A stretch of DNA of 17,259 bases from Actinomycetota bacterium (GTDB taxonomy: Bacteria; Acidobacteriota; Blastocatellia; Chloracidobacteriales; Chloracidobacteriaceae): the NCBI GenBank assembly GCA_013298335.1, contig JAAFHI010000010.1:1-17259 (forward strand), written 5' to 3'. The translations under genes were made by a program, and so were the position numbers. This document shows positions 6,712 through 15,055 of this stretch, one piece after another (within the stretch, counting starts at the first letter, position 1; each line of letters starts with the position of its first letter). The notes beneath the pieces are model-generated. The model had not been told where the DNA came from. It made no database searches and saw nothing but the letters and a program-made list of their open reading frames with translations.

Positions 6712-7911
6712 CTACAGCGCGAGCACGTTGACGTGAATCACGTCGGAATTTTCCCCGATGTCGCGCAGGGTGGCGTCATTCGGGGCATCGTCGAGGTGGA
6801 TGCGGGCGATGGCGGTGCTCGCGCCTTCGAAAACGATGTTTTCGGTTTCCTGTACGTTCAGTCCGGCGTACTTCAACTGGTTGAAGACGTGGGCCAGCAC
6901 GCCGACCCGGTCGAAGTGGCGGACGGTGAGAACATGGGTCGCGGGCGTCCGCCGGGCGAGGTTCACGACGTTCGGCACTTTTCCGGTGTCCTTGTAGCTG
7001 ACGATGATCCGGACGGTCTCCGCCGAAGTCGCGCTCTGCGCTTGTTCCGTCGAAGCGCCGATGTGGTGCGTGACGTAGGCCCCTTCCAGCGCCTGAAGTT
7101 CGGATTCGACGGTTCCCGTGCCGCCGGTCGGTTCGTTCTCGAAAACGTCGAGTCCGGCCTTGATCCCCTTGTTCTTCATCGCCTCGACCAGCGCGGCCTG
7201 ATCGACGACTTCGGCCCGGGAGGTATTGAGAAAAACCGCGCCTTTGGGCAACGCGTCGAACACGTTTTTGTTGATGAAGCCGCGGGTGTCGCCGTTGAGG
7301 GCGACATGAACGCTCAACACGTCGCAGCTTGCCGCCACGTCGGCGGGCGTCTGGCAGAGTTCGACGCCGAGTTTTTCAGCTTTTTCGGCGGTCAGCGACC
7401 GGGACCAGGCGGCGACGGGCATTCCGAAGGCTTTGGCCCGAACGATCATCTCCTGGCCAATCTGGCCGAGGCCGATCAGTCCGAGGCGTTTGCCGAACAG
7501 GCCGTCGGCTTCGCTGAACGCTTTTTTGTTCCAGGTTCCGGCGCGGAACTGGGCCACGTTGTCGGGAATCCGCCGGTCGAGGGACAGCAGGAGGCCGAAG
7601 GCGAGTTCGGCGACGGCAATCGAGTTTTTGCCGGGGCAGTTTGAAACGTAGATGCCGCGGGCCGAGGCAGCCGCCACATCAATGGTGTTGTATCCCGCGC
7701 CGGAACGAACGACGAGCGAGAGATGCCCGGCGGCGAGCGTATCGGCGCTGACCTTGGTGGACCTGACGACGAGGATGTCGGCCTTCGTTTCGGCCACGGC
7801 CTGGGTCAGGGCGGCGTCCTTCAGGTCGGGTTGAAAGATCACTTCGCACTCGGCGTTGCGAAGCGCGTCCATGGCGGACGTCGGGAATGCGTCGGCAATG
7901 AGAATTTTCAT
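6712..7911 (-). CDS. D-3-phosphoglycerate dehydrogenase-like 2-hydroxyacid dehydrogenase with ACT domain
   Basis: This 399-residue NAD-dependent enzyme resembles SerA, which oxidises 3-phosphoglycerate to 3-phosphohydroxypyruvate to begin serine synthesis. The NAD-binding motif is GLGQIG at 147-152. The catalytic triad of the family is visible: R232 (NTSRAEVVD), E260 (DVFENEP) and H283 (HHIGAST). A C-terminal ACT-like domain (about 326-376, HVLTVRHFDRVGVLAHVFNQL) suggests control by an amino acid, as with serine feedback on SerA. The length matches the short SerA type (E. coli 410). The ATG at 7911 has no Shine-Dalgarno and a 31-nt hairpin lies just upstream. Another 2-hydroxyacid substrate cannot be excluded, and no serB or serC is near. 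Confidence 0.88.
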   Translation of the reverse strand: MKILIADAFPTSAMDALRNAECEVIFQPDLKDAALTQAVAETKADILVVRSTKVSADTLAAGHLSLVVRSGAGYNTIDVAAASARGIYVSNCPGKNSIAVAELAFGLLLSLDRRIPDNVAQFRAGTWNKKAFSEADGLFGKRLGLIGLGQIGQEMIVRAKAFGMPVAAWSRSLTAEKAEKLGVELCQTPADVAASCDVLSVHVALNGDTRGFINKNVFDALPKGAVFLNTSRAEVVDQAALVEAMKNKGIKAGLDVFENEPTGGTGTVESELQALEGAYVTHHIGASTEQAQSATSAETVRIIVSYKDTGKVPNVVNLARRTPATHVLTVRHFDRVGVLAHVFNQLKYAGLNVQETENIVFEGASTAIARIHLDDAPNDATLRDIGENSDVIHVNVLAL

Positions 7912-7929
7912 CGGGGGTTCGGATGGCGG

Positions 7930-7960
7930 GGAAGACGATTTCGAACAGAAACCGTCTTCC
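7930..7960 (-). promoter_or_regulatory. 13-bp hairpin in the spacer before the serA-like gene
   Basis: As minus-strand RNA, the 13-nt arms (ggaagacggtttc and gaaatcgtcttcc) pair fully with one G-U wobble around a 5-nt loop. No T-run follows on either strand, so it is not an ordinary intrinsic terminator. It lies 18 nt before the start codon. Confidence 0.55.
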
Positions 7961-7983
7961 GGGGTGGGATGTGGGTCGTACTT

Positions 7984-8511
7984 TTAATTCGTCGGCGACG
8001 AAATGGCCTGTTCGAGGCGCGAAACCCGCTTGTCGAGTTCGCGCAGTTCGTCGAGAACCATCGTCTGACTGGCGGTAATGCCGCGCCGGATGTTGTTGTG
8101 TTCGGAGCGGATGTCGCGAATGTCGATTTCGATGTGGCCGAGGCGTTCGTCCATTGAATCGAGCCGGGTTTCGATGCGATCGACCTTCTCTTCGAGACGG
8201 CTGACACGCGCTTCGAGGCTAACCATTCGTGCCTCGAGTCGGGTTATCCGCTCTTCGAGTCGGTCCATTCGTACTTCGAGACGATCCATCCGTTCTTCAA
8301 GGCGGGAGAAACCGGTCTTCAGTTCTCCGATATCCTCCTTGATTTCAAACAGGACGGCGTGAATTGCCTGAAGCGTTTCGTTGAGGGGTTTGGTATCCAA
8401 GGCCCGTTGTTCCTCCCGTTCACGAAGTTCGGCGATCTGGACCGCCAGAATTTCAAGGGTGAGCGTCGGTGGGGTCGGAGGAAGCGGCAGGGTCGGGTCG
8501 GTATTCGACAT
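7984..8511 (-). CDS. Coiled-coil protein of unknown function
   Basis: No enzyme or binding motif is visible. The 175-residue protein starts with a Pro/Thr-rich stretch (about 5-18), has an amphipathic helical region (20-65), then ten unbroken heptads at 70-139 of the type R-L-E-x-R-M-D. The regular Leu/Ile and Met/Val/Ile positions four residues apart are the a/d core of a parallel coiled coil, so it probably oligomerises. A second short coiled stretch (153-171) ends the protein. The start is the ATG at 8511, with AAAGGA 9 nt upstream. It sits between the DUF444 gene and the serA-like gene on one strand, suggesting cotranscription. A structural or scaffolding role is a guess from shape alone. 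Confidence 0.75.
   Translation of the reverse strand: MSNTDPTLPLPPTPPTLTLEILAVQIAELREREEQRALDTKPLNETLQAIHAVLFEIKEDIGELKTGFSRLEERMDRLEVRMDRLEERITRLEARMVSLEARVSRLEEKVDRIETRLDSMDERLGHIEIDIRDIRSEHNNIRRGITASQTMVLDELRELDKRVSRLEQAISSPTN
8095..8304 (-). repeat. Ten degenerate 21-bp units encoding coiled-coil heptads
   Basis: Residues 70-139 of the coiled-coil protein fall into ten heptads (RLEERMD, RLEVRMD, RLEERIT, RLEARMV, SLEARVS, RLEEKVD and so on). The DNA repeats with the same 21-bp period (cgactcgaag-like core) and becomes more degenerate toward the C-terminal end. Confidence 0.75.
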
Positions 8512-8572
8512 TGGAGTGATTCCTTTCGTTCAAATTTCGGACGAAATGGCTTCAGCAAGTGCCGTGCCGACT

Positions 8573-9742
<1,170 letters not shown>

Positions 9743-9760
9743 CGGATGCCTCTTGGTGAA

Positions 9761-9817
9761 GACGGGCCGCGCGTCGGATGTTTCCGAAGTGAAAAACCGG
9801 GTTACCCGCGGCCCGTC
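9761..9817 (-). promoter_or_regulatory. Structured leader RNA candidate upstream of the DUF444 gene
   Basis: A perfect 11-bp inverted repeat (gacgggccgcg, 9761-9771, with cgcggcccgtc, 9807-9817) closes a 35-nt interior. That interior holds a second perfect 5-bp hairpin with a 4-nt loop (9774-9787, tcgga-aaca-tccga on the minus strand). The element ends 6 nt before AAGAGG, the DUF444 ribosome binding site, and begins 12 nt after the hydrolase stop. No T-run follows. Confidence 0.55.
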
Positions 9818-9829
9818 TCGCCGTTCTTT

Positions 9830-10870
9830 CTAATTCTCCGCGGGAATTTCGAGGATCGACGCCGGAAAGGGGTCGGCCTCGTATCGTGGTTGCGGAAGTT
9901 CCGCCGGACGATGCCTCCGGCAGAAGTCGAGGATCAGTTCCGCCGTTTCCTCGGGCCGTTCTTCTTCCGGAATATGGCCGCAGTCGGGAATGACCATGAA
10001 TTCGGAATGGTGAATGGCCGCGTGCAGGTGGACGCCCAGGTGAACCGGAATCGGCTTGTCGTATTCGCCCCACACGACGAGGGTCGGAACGTGGATGTTT
10101 TCGAGTTCCTGTTCGATCCAGTTCAAATCCCACTGGCGGGCGGTGGCCATCGCCGCCCGCTGGCCGTCAACCGTGCTCAGGGGGCGATAGTAGGCCGCCA
10201 CCCGGTCGGGGGTGACCACGCTCTGGTCGTGGTAGAAGTCGCGGATCGAAAATTCAGCCGCTGACCGCGACGCGAGCGCGAGCGGCATGGTCGCTTCGCC
10301 GACCAGCCACGTCCGAGCCATCGTCATGTAGATACTGAAGGGAAGCTGGTGGAGCGGTTCGTCGTTGTAGGCTGCGTCGAGCAGAATCATGCCCTCGACC
10401 CGGTTCGACCACATCAGGGCGCTGGCGAGCGAAACCGCGCAACCAAAAGAGTTCCCGACGAATGTCGCCTTCGAAATGTTGAGGTGGTCAAGCAGTCCGA
10501 TGACGAGCTGGGCGTGATCCTGGACGTGGTACCGGCGGTCGGCGGGTTTTTCGGAAAAGCCGAATCCCTTGAGGTCGGGCGCGATGACCCGGTAGCCGGC
10601 CTGGGCGAGCGGTTCGACGACATCCTTCCACGTATAGGTGGAAGAGCAGAATCCGTGGAGCAGGAGGATTGCCGGGCCGTTTTCCGGGCCGAACGCCTGG
10701 TAGTGGAGGCGGACGCCGTCGACGACGGCGAAGCGGCTCGCGTCGGGGTGCGGAATCTCTCCGGCGAAGTCGATCCAGCGGATGTCGCGCGGTCGTTTGG
10801 CGAATTGCCAGGCGACGCCGCCGGCCAGCGCCAGTCCGGAAACCGTGAAAAGCAGTTTCTTGATGTTCAC
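9830..10870 (-). CDS. Membrane-anchored alpha/beta hydrolase
   Basis: This is a 346-residue alpha/beta-fold hydrolase with a likely catalytic triad S141 (GNSFGC nucleophile elbow), D271 (WGEYDKPI) and H299 (CGHIPEEERPEE). The oxyanion-hole motif HGF is at 72-74 and a cap region lies between about 170 and 245. Residues 5-22 form a hydrophobic segment after two lysines (N-in topology), so the enzyme is probably anchored or exported with its active site on the outer face of the membrane. The substrate cannot be read from sequence; esterase, haloalkane dehalogenase-like or epoxide hydrolase-like activities are all possible. The start is a GTG at 10870; GGAG lies 12 nt upstream, rather far. A good extended -10 promoter precedes it. 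It is the first gene of the minus-strand run. Confidence 0.9.
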   Translation of the reverse strand: MNIKKLLFTVSGLALAGGVAWQFAKRPRDIRWIDFAGEIPHPDASRFAVVDGVRLHYQAFGPENGPAILLLHGFCSSTYTWKDVVEPLAQAGYRVIAPDLKGFGFSEKPADRRYHVQDHAQLVIGLLDHLNISKATFVGNSFGCAVSLASALMWSNRVEGMILLDAAYNDEPLHQLPFSIYMTMARTWLVGEATMPLALASRSAAEFSIRDFYHDQSVVTPDRVAAYYRPLSTVDGQRAAMATARQWDLNWIEQELENIHVPTLVVWGEYDKPIPVHLGVHLHAAIHHSEFMVIPDCGHIPEEERPEETAELILDFCRRHRPAELPQPRYEADPFPASILEIPAEN

Positions 10871-10921
10871 GTGAGGATAAATCTCCGATAGGACAAAGAA
10901 ATTCAGTCGTTTGATGTTTCG

Positions 10922-10930
10922 AATATAGCA
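10922..10930 (-). promoter_or_regulatory. Extended -10 promoter element for the hydrolase gene
   Basis: The minus strand reads TGCTATATT, a TGn extended -10 with five of six consensus bases, about 52 bases before the GTG start. No good -35 is visible, as is common with extended -10 promoters. Confidence 0.45.
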
Positions 10931-10984
10931 CGAGTTCAGGCGCTTCCATTCAGTTTCGACTTCAGGAAACGCCGCTTCGGGACG

Positions 10985-11005
10985 ACCGGCGAAATCGCCG
11001 GTTTT
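10985..11005 (+). terminator. Terminator-like hairpin in the divergent region
   Basis: The plus strand has an 8-bp GC-rich inverted repeat (accggcga / tcgccggt; the tight spacing leaves about 7 bp and a 4-nt loop) ending in TTTT. No plus-strand gene lies upstream, since the nearest gene points away, so its function is unclear. Confidence 0.45.
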
Positions 11006-11097
11006 CAGTCACGTTTTCCCTGCATTTCTTGACTTCGGTTTTTGTCGTATGTTACCAAGCCACTCATTCGAAAAATGTTACGCGAGGCGGCTGGAAC

Positions 11098-11643
11098 GTG
11101 AATCTTGCGCATCGTGACGTACAAAACGGCGTATTCGGGACAGGCGGTCAAGTGGACGATCATTTGAACAACCACCAGGAAGCCACCGAAACATCCGATA
11201 TCGTCGTTGAGTTGACTATCGGCAGCAGTTATCGGTTCATCGAACTGATTGGGAACGTGGTCGACAATCTGACCGTTCTCGCCGGATTCGAACCGGAAGA
11301 CGCCCACTGGATCGGGCTGGCCGTGCGGGAATCGGTCGTCAATGCCATGAAACATGGCAACCGGCTGGACGAATCCAAGGCGGTTGACGCGAGTCTGAGG
11401 CTGGCCGCCGAACTGCTGATGATTTCCATCCGTGATCGCGGGACCGGTTTTGACGCATCGAAAGTCGCCGACCCGCTCGATCCGCAGAACATTTTGAATC
11501 CGAACGGACGCGGCATTTTCTACATGCGGACGTTCATGGACGAAGTCGTTTTTTCGGCGCACCCGCAGGGAGGAACGGAAGTCCGGATGTCGAAGCGGAT
11601 TCCCGTCAAGGGTGAAGGGGAATCAGCCGAAGCCGCCGACTGA
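11098..11643 (+). CDS. RsbW/SpoIIAB-type anti-sigma factor serine kinase (HATPase_c_2)
   Basis: RsbW-type kinases bind and inhibit a sigma factor (or another target) and phosphorylate a STAS antagonist. The GHKL ATPase boxes are visible: the N-box region GLAVRESVVNAMKHGN with the conserved E-x2-x-N-A-x-K-H-G pattern, the G1 box IRDRGTGFD, and the G2-like block NPNGRGIFYMRTFMDEV. From the GTG at 11098 the protein is about 181 residues, slightly longer than the family norm of about 145, because of a non-conserved N-terminal stretch. I chose this GTG because GAGGCGG lies 7 nt before it; GTG 11152 and TTG 11164 are alternatives, and the TTG at 11029 is too far upstream. The STAS partner gene follows after 69 bases. 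No sigma factor gene is adjacent. Confidence 0.88.
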   Translation: MNLAHRDVQNGVFGTGGQVDDHLNNHQEATETSDIVVELTIGSSYRFIELIGNVVDNLTVLAGFEPEDAHWIGLAVRESVVNAMKHGNRLDESKAVDASLRLAAELLMISIRDRGTGFDASKVADPLDPQNILNPNGRGIFYMRTFMDEVVFSAHPQGGTEVRMSKRIPVKGEGESAEAAD

Positions 11644-11712
11644 TCCACGCGATTCCGCCGTCTGTTTGACCAATTACAAATTCATCGAACCCTTTTGAAG
11701 GAGAACGAAGCT

Positions 11713-12060
11713 ATGTCTCTCAAGATTTCGCACCGCAGCGTTGGCGATGTCACCGTCATCGATCTGGGCGGAAAAATCACGATCGGCGAAGGCAGCGTCC
11801 AATTGCGCGAGGCGGTCAAGACGTTGCTTGAGAGCGGGAACAAGAAGATTCTGCTCAACCTCGGCGATGTGAGCTACGTGGACAGTTCCGGCATCGGCGA
11901 ACTCGTCAACAGCTTTACCATCGTGAAGAATCAGCAGGGTCAGCTCAAACTGCTGAACCTGACCAAGAAGATTCAGGACCTGCTCATGATCACGAAGCTC
12001 CTGACGGTCTTCGATACCTACGACAACGAAGACACCGCCGTCGCCAGTTTCGCGGGCTAA
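11713..12060 (+). CDS. STAS-domain anti-sigma factor antagonist (SpoIIAA/RsbV-like)
   Basis: This 115-residue single STAS domain is the expected phosphorylation target of the RsbW-type kinase upstream. Its phospho-acceptor motif DSSG is at 57-60, and S58 has the same number as the phosphorylated serine of Bacillus SpoIIAA. The core follows the family well ([23 protein letters not shown], then [21 protein letters not shown]). In its dephosphorylated form such a protein binds the kinase and frees the sigma factor. The start is the ATG at 11713, with a strong AAGGAG 9 nt upstream, the best ribosome binding site in the window, which suggests it is made in excess over the kinase. A very strong terminator follows. 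Confidence 0.95.
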   Translation: MSLKISHRSVGDVTVIDLGGKITIGEGSVQLREAVKTLLESGNKKILLNLGDVSYVDSSGIGELVNSFTIVKNQQGQLKLLNLTKKIQDLLMITKLLTVFDTYDNEDTAVASFAG

Positions 12061-12091
12061 ACCACGACTTTGAAATTCCGTCGCTTCACCC

Positions 12092-12131
12092 GGCACAGGA
12101 AACACGAACGCCGTGTTTCTTGTGCCTTTTT
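12092..12131 (+). terminator. Strong intrinsic terminator after the STAS gene
   Basis: A 15-bp stem with one G-U pair (12092-12106 with 12112-12126) and a 5-nt loop is followed by TTTTT. This is the clearest terminator in the window. It ends only 27 bases before the ATG of the next gene. Confidence 0.92.
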
Positions 12132-12158
12132 CACGTCAAAAGACTTCTTTTTTTAGTC

Positions 12159-13115
12159 ATGCCGCGTATTCTTGTAACCGGTGGGCTCGGTACGGTCGGG
12201 GCCGGTCTCGTTCACGAGCTTCGCCGCCGGGGAAACCCGGTCGTTTCCTGCGACCTGTCGCACCAGCCCGATGAAATCGGATTCAGCCTCGGGACCGACC
12301 TCGCCGAGCCGCTTTATGCCCGGTGCGATGTCGGCGAATTTCGCCAGCTCGAACGGGTGTTGGACCGGATGGGGCCGTTCGACCTCGTGTTTCACTGCGC
12401 CGCCGAGTTCGGACGGTGGAACGGCGAGGATTTTTACGAAACCCTCTGGCGGACCAACGTCATCGGCACCAAAAATCTCATCCGGCTTCAGGAACAGCGG
12501 GGGTTTCGGCTGGTCCACTTCTCGTCTTCCGAAGTCTACGGCGATTTTCCCGATCTGATGGTCGAACAGGTCATGGACGATGTCGAGATCAAGCAGTTGA
12601 ACGACTACGCCATGACCAAGTGGGTCAACGAGATGCAGATTCGCAACTCGGGCCTTCAATACGGAACCGAAAGCGTGGTCGTGCGTTTGTTCAATACCTA
12701 CGGGCCGGGCGAACATTACAGCCCCTACCGATCGGTCAACTGCCGGTTTCTCTACTGCGCGCTGCATGGTCTGCCGTGGACGGTCTTCCGCGGACACTCC
12801 CGGACCTCGACCTTTCTGGCGGATACCGTCCGGACCGTGGCCAACCTGGCGGACAACTTCAAGCCGGGTGAAACCTACAATATCGGTGGAGACGCGATGC
12901 ACTCCATTGAAGCCCTTTCGGACGTGATTCTGAACATTACCGGGGCCGACCCCGGCCTGGTCAGATACCGGGATTCGGAAATCCTGACCACGAAAGTCAA
13001 ACGGGTGGACACGAGCAAATCGGTACGCGACCTCGACCACCGGAATACCTACAACCTGGAAGACGGCATGCGCCTGACGGCCGACTGGATGCGCGCGGTC
13101 TACCACCTTCCCTGA
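12159..13115 (+). CDS. NAD-dependent epimerase/dehydratase (extended SDR)
   Basis: This 318-residue protein belongs to the extended short-chain dehydrogenase family of nucleotide-sugar epimerases and dehydratases. The Rossmann NAD(P) motif TGGLGTVG is at 7-14, the serine region is SSSEVYGD at 122-129, and the catalytic YxxxK is Y150-A-M-T-K154. The RLFNTYGPGEHYSPY block (177-190) and the YNIGGD block (240-245) are typical of the sugar-nucleotide branch, so the substrate is probably an NDP-sugar for surface polysaccharide or glycolipid. Which sugar cannot be told. The ATG at 12159 has no Shine-Dalgarno and follows a strong terminator by 27 bases, leaving little room for a promoter. The next gene starts 15 bases after its stop. 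Confidence 0.92.
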   Translation: MPRILVTGGLGTVGAGLVHELRRRGNPVVSCDLSHQPDEIGFSLGTDLAEPLYARCDVGEFRQLERVLDRMGPFDLVFHCAAEFGRWNGEDFYETLWRTNVIGTKNLIRLQEQRGFRLVHFSSSEVYGDFPDLMVEQVMDDVEIKQLNDYAMTKWVNEMQIRNSGLQYGTESVVVRLFNTYGPGEHYSPYRSVNCRFLYCALHGLPWTVFRGHSRTSTFLADTVRTVANLADNFKPGETYNIGGDAMHSIEALSDVILNITGADPGLVRYRDSEILTTKVKRVDTSKSVRDLDHRNTYNLEDGMRLTADWMRAVYHLP

Positions 13116-13130
13116 ATCCGGTTTTACACG

Positions 13131-14915
13131 ATGCTGATTCGTCATTTTTCGGCGGCCTGCCTGATCGGGCTGCTTTCATTCCCGCTCGTTGCCGGCGCGC
13201 AGACCAAACCCGAAGCGCCGCCGGCCCAGAAGCCGCAAGCCGGTTCCGCCCGGTTCAACATTATCGTCGGGCCCGATGAACGGATCTTCGTGGCCATGGC
13301 CGCGTTGAATTTCGCCGGTTTCGACCTTGAAACGCCGGATGCGCCGCCGAATGAACTGCGGGCGGAACTGAAAAAGGACCTCGCCGCCACTCCGGCTGAC
13401 CTGACGGAAAAAATGCGGAAGTTTTACGCCTCGATTCCGGTCCGCGAACGCAACCGCCCGCAGCTCGCGGCGGCGATGGCGGCGCTGGCCCTGTCGGCGA
13501 CGCCCCTGCCGGATTTCCGGCTGCCGCCGAGTTCCGACGTTCTCCCCGACGATGCCCTGCCGCTGGCGGGATTCGCGCCGCTCGTGGCCGAGTTTTACGC
13601 CCGGTCGCCGATCAAGTCGCTGATTCCCAAATACGCCCCGAATTACAACGCCTATGGCGCGCTGCTTCAGCAGATGGCCGACGCGGAACTGTTTCAGGAC
13701 CTCGCCTTTCTGCACACCACGCCGATTATCGAGTCGCTCGACGCCCCGGCCATCATCGATCCCAATTCGGCCAGATCGGACAACCTTCCTTCGGGCGAAC
13801 GGAAAAAGCGCGCCCGGTCGCTCTACATCATTCCCGATCTGCTCGGACCGTTCGACCGGGTCTATACCCGCAACGACGTGCTGAACGCCGCCGAGCGGAA
13901 TTCCTACCGCCGGGTCGGTGACGACTTCTTCCTGATTCTCGGCGCGCCGCGCGACACGCCGCAAAAGGCGGTCCGCCGGACGATCCTCCGGTTCATTCTC
14001 GAACCCGTGATCGCGCGCTCCGGTCTGGCCATTGCCGCGCGGCGTGACCTGATCGCCAAACTTTCGGAAACGGCTCCCAAGCGCGAAAGTACCGGGAAAA
14101 CCAATGTTTTCGAGGTGATGCGGGAATCGCTCGCCCGCGCCGTCGAAAGTCGGCTGGCGGTCCGGACGGCCCAGTTCGAGCTGAAAAAGAAGGGCGACGC
14201 GGGCAAGGAAGAATTCCTGGCCGTCGAGGAGGAAGCGCTGCTGGAAGTGCATCAGGCGCGGGAACGCGGGGCCTCGGTGGCGGTTCATTTCTACGAACAG
14301 CTCGCCGTGCTCGATCAGACCGGGCTCGACATTCTCGAATGGCTTCCGAAAATGGTCGAATCCTTCGATGAAGCGAAGGAAAAGAAGCGCCCAGCCGAGT
14401 TGGCCGAAGTGCGTCCCCGCGTTGAAAAACGGCGGGCCGAGGCGGCGGCGCGGATTTCTCCCTCCTCCCCGAAGCTGGCGAAACTGTCGCAGGCCGACGA
14501 TCTGTTGCGCGCCCGGCGCTATGATGAAGCGCGCCCGATTCTGGAAGGCATCGCCAAGGAAGACCCGACCAATGCGCGGGCATTTTTCGGACTCGCGGAA
14601 ATCACGTCCAAGCGCCAGTCCGCGGTCGAACTCGACTCAAGCGCCGACGAGAGCGACAAACTCGCCTCGTTGCAGGAACGGCTGGAAAAGGCCGTCGAGT
14701 TGTACCGCAAGGCGGTGGCGGTCGCGCAGCCGGATGAAAAATGGCTCGTGTCGCAGTCACTGGTCATGATGGGCAAGATTTACGATTTCGCGGAGCGCCG
14801 GGCCGACGCGGTTGCCGCCTACGAACAGGCGATTGCCCTCGGCGACGTGAAGGACGGGGCCTACGCCGAAGCGCTCAAGGGCAAACAGCAGCCGCTGACG
14901 CCGGTTCAGAAATAG
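13131..14915 (+). CDS. Secreted TPR-containing protein of unknown function
   Basis: The family is not recognised. The 594-residue protein has a clear Sec signal peptide (about 1-23; hydrophobic core LIGLLSFPLV, cleavage after AGA) and a Pro/Ala/Lys linker (about 25-40). A large middle part (about 45-440) is helical with no motif I can name; a Glu/Lys-rich stretch at about 340-450 may be coiled. The C terminus (about 450-590) has TPR-like repeats: QADDLLRARRYDEARPILEGI and a further pair ending in KIYDFAERRADAVAAYEQAIALGD. TPRs mediate protein-protein contacts, here in the periplasm or at the cell surface. No Shine-Dalgarno is visible before the ATG, but it starts 15 bases after the epimerase stop, so coupled translation is likely. 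Confidence 0.82.
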   Translation: MLIRHFSAACLIGLLSFPLVAGAQTKPEAPPAQKPQAGSARFNIIVGPDERIFVAMAALNFAGFDLETPDAPPNELRAELKKDLAATPADLTEKMRKFYASIPVRERNRPQLAAAMAALALSATPLPDFRLPPSSDVLPDDALPLAGFAPLVAEFYARSPIKSLIPKYAPNYNAYGALLQQMADAELFQDLAFLHTTPIIESLDAPAIIDPNSARSDNLPSGERKKRARSLYIIPDLLGPFDRVYTRNDVLNAAERNSYRRVGDDFFLILGAPRDTPQKAVRRTILRFILEPVIARSGLAIAARRDLIAKLSETAPKRESTGKTNVFEVMRESLARAVESRLAVRTAQFELKKKGDAGKEEFLAVEEEALLEVHQARERGASVAVHFYEQLAVLDQTGLDILEWLPKMVESFDEAKEKKRPAELAEVRPRVEKRRAEAAARISPSSPKLAKLSQADDLLRARRYDEARPILEGIAKEDPTNARAFFGLAEITSKRQSAVELDSSADESDKLASLQERLEKAVELYRKAVAVAQPDEKWLVSQSLVMMGKIYDFAERRADAVAAYEQAIALGDVKDGAYAEALKGKQQPLTPVQK

Positions 14916-15055
14916 TTTCGAAAGGGGGAATAAGTCGGCCAAATACATCATTTATAGGGAAGACACGTTGCGTTCACCTCGGCGTAACCGACGAGTCGTA
15001 AGCCTTCGGGACGTTCGTTGGCTTTTCAAATTCGAGTCCCCGCGACGCTTTCCCT
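14916..15055 (+). other. Spacer before the OlsF-like gene
   Basis: This 140-bp spacer contains no gene. A weak terminator-like fold (AAGCC at 15000-15004 with GGCTT at 15020-15024, an inner TT/TT mismatch, then TTTT) is the only structure. No convincing promoter is seen, and there is no ribosome binding site before the ATG at 15056. Confidence 0.35.

Noticed and set aside
6733..7644. A 303-codon open frame on the plus strand.
   Set aside because: It is antisense to the phosphoglycerate dehydrogenase-like gene and has no motif.
11029..11053. Sigma70 promoter TTGACT...TATGTT before the RsbW gene.
   Set aside because: The spacer is only 13 bp, too short for a standard promoter, although TATGTT alone could be a -10.
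12153..13145. A 330-codon open frame on the minus strand.
   Set aside because: It is the mirror of the epimerase gene, which has all SDR motifs.
13176..14288. A 370-codon open frame on the minus strand.
   Set aside because: It is antisense to the secreted TPR protein, which has a signal peptide and repeats; the reverse frame is Arg/Gly-rich without a domain.
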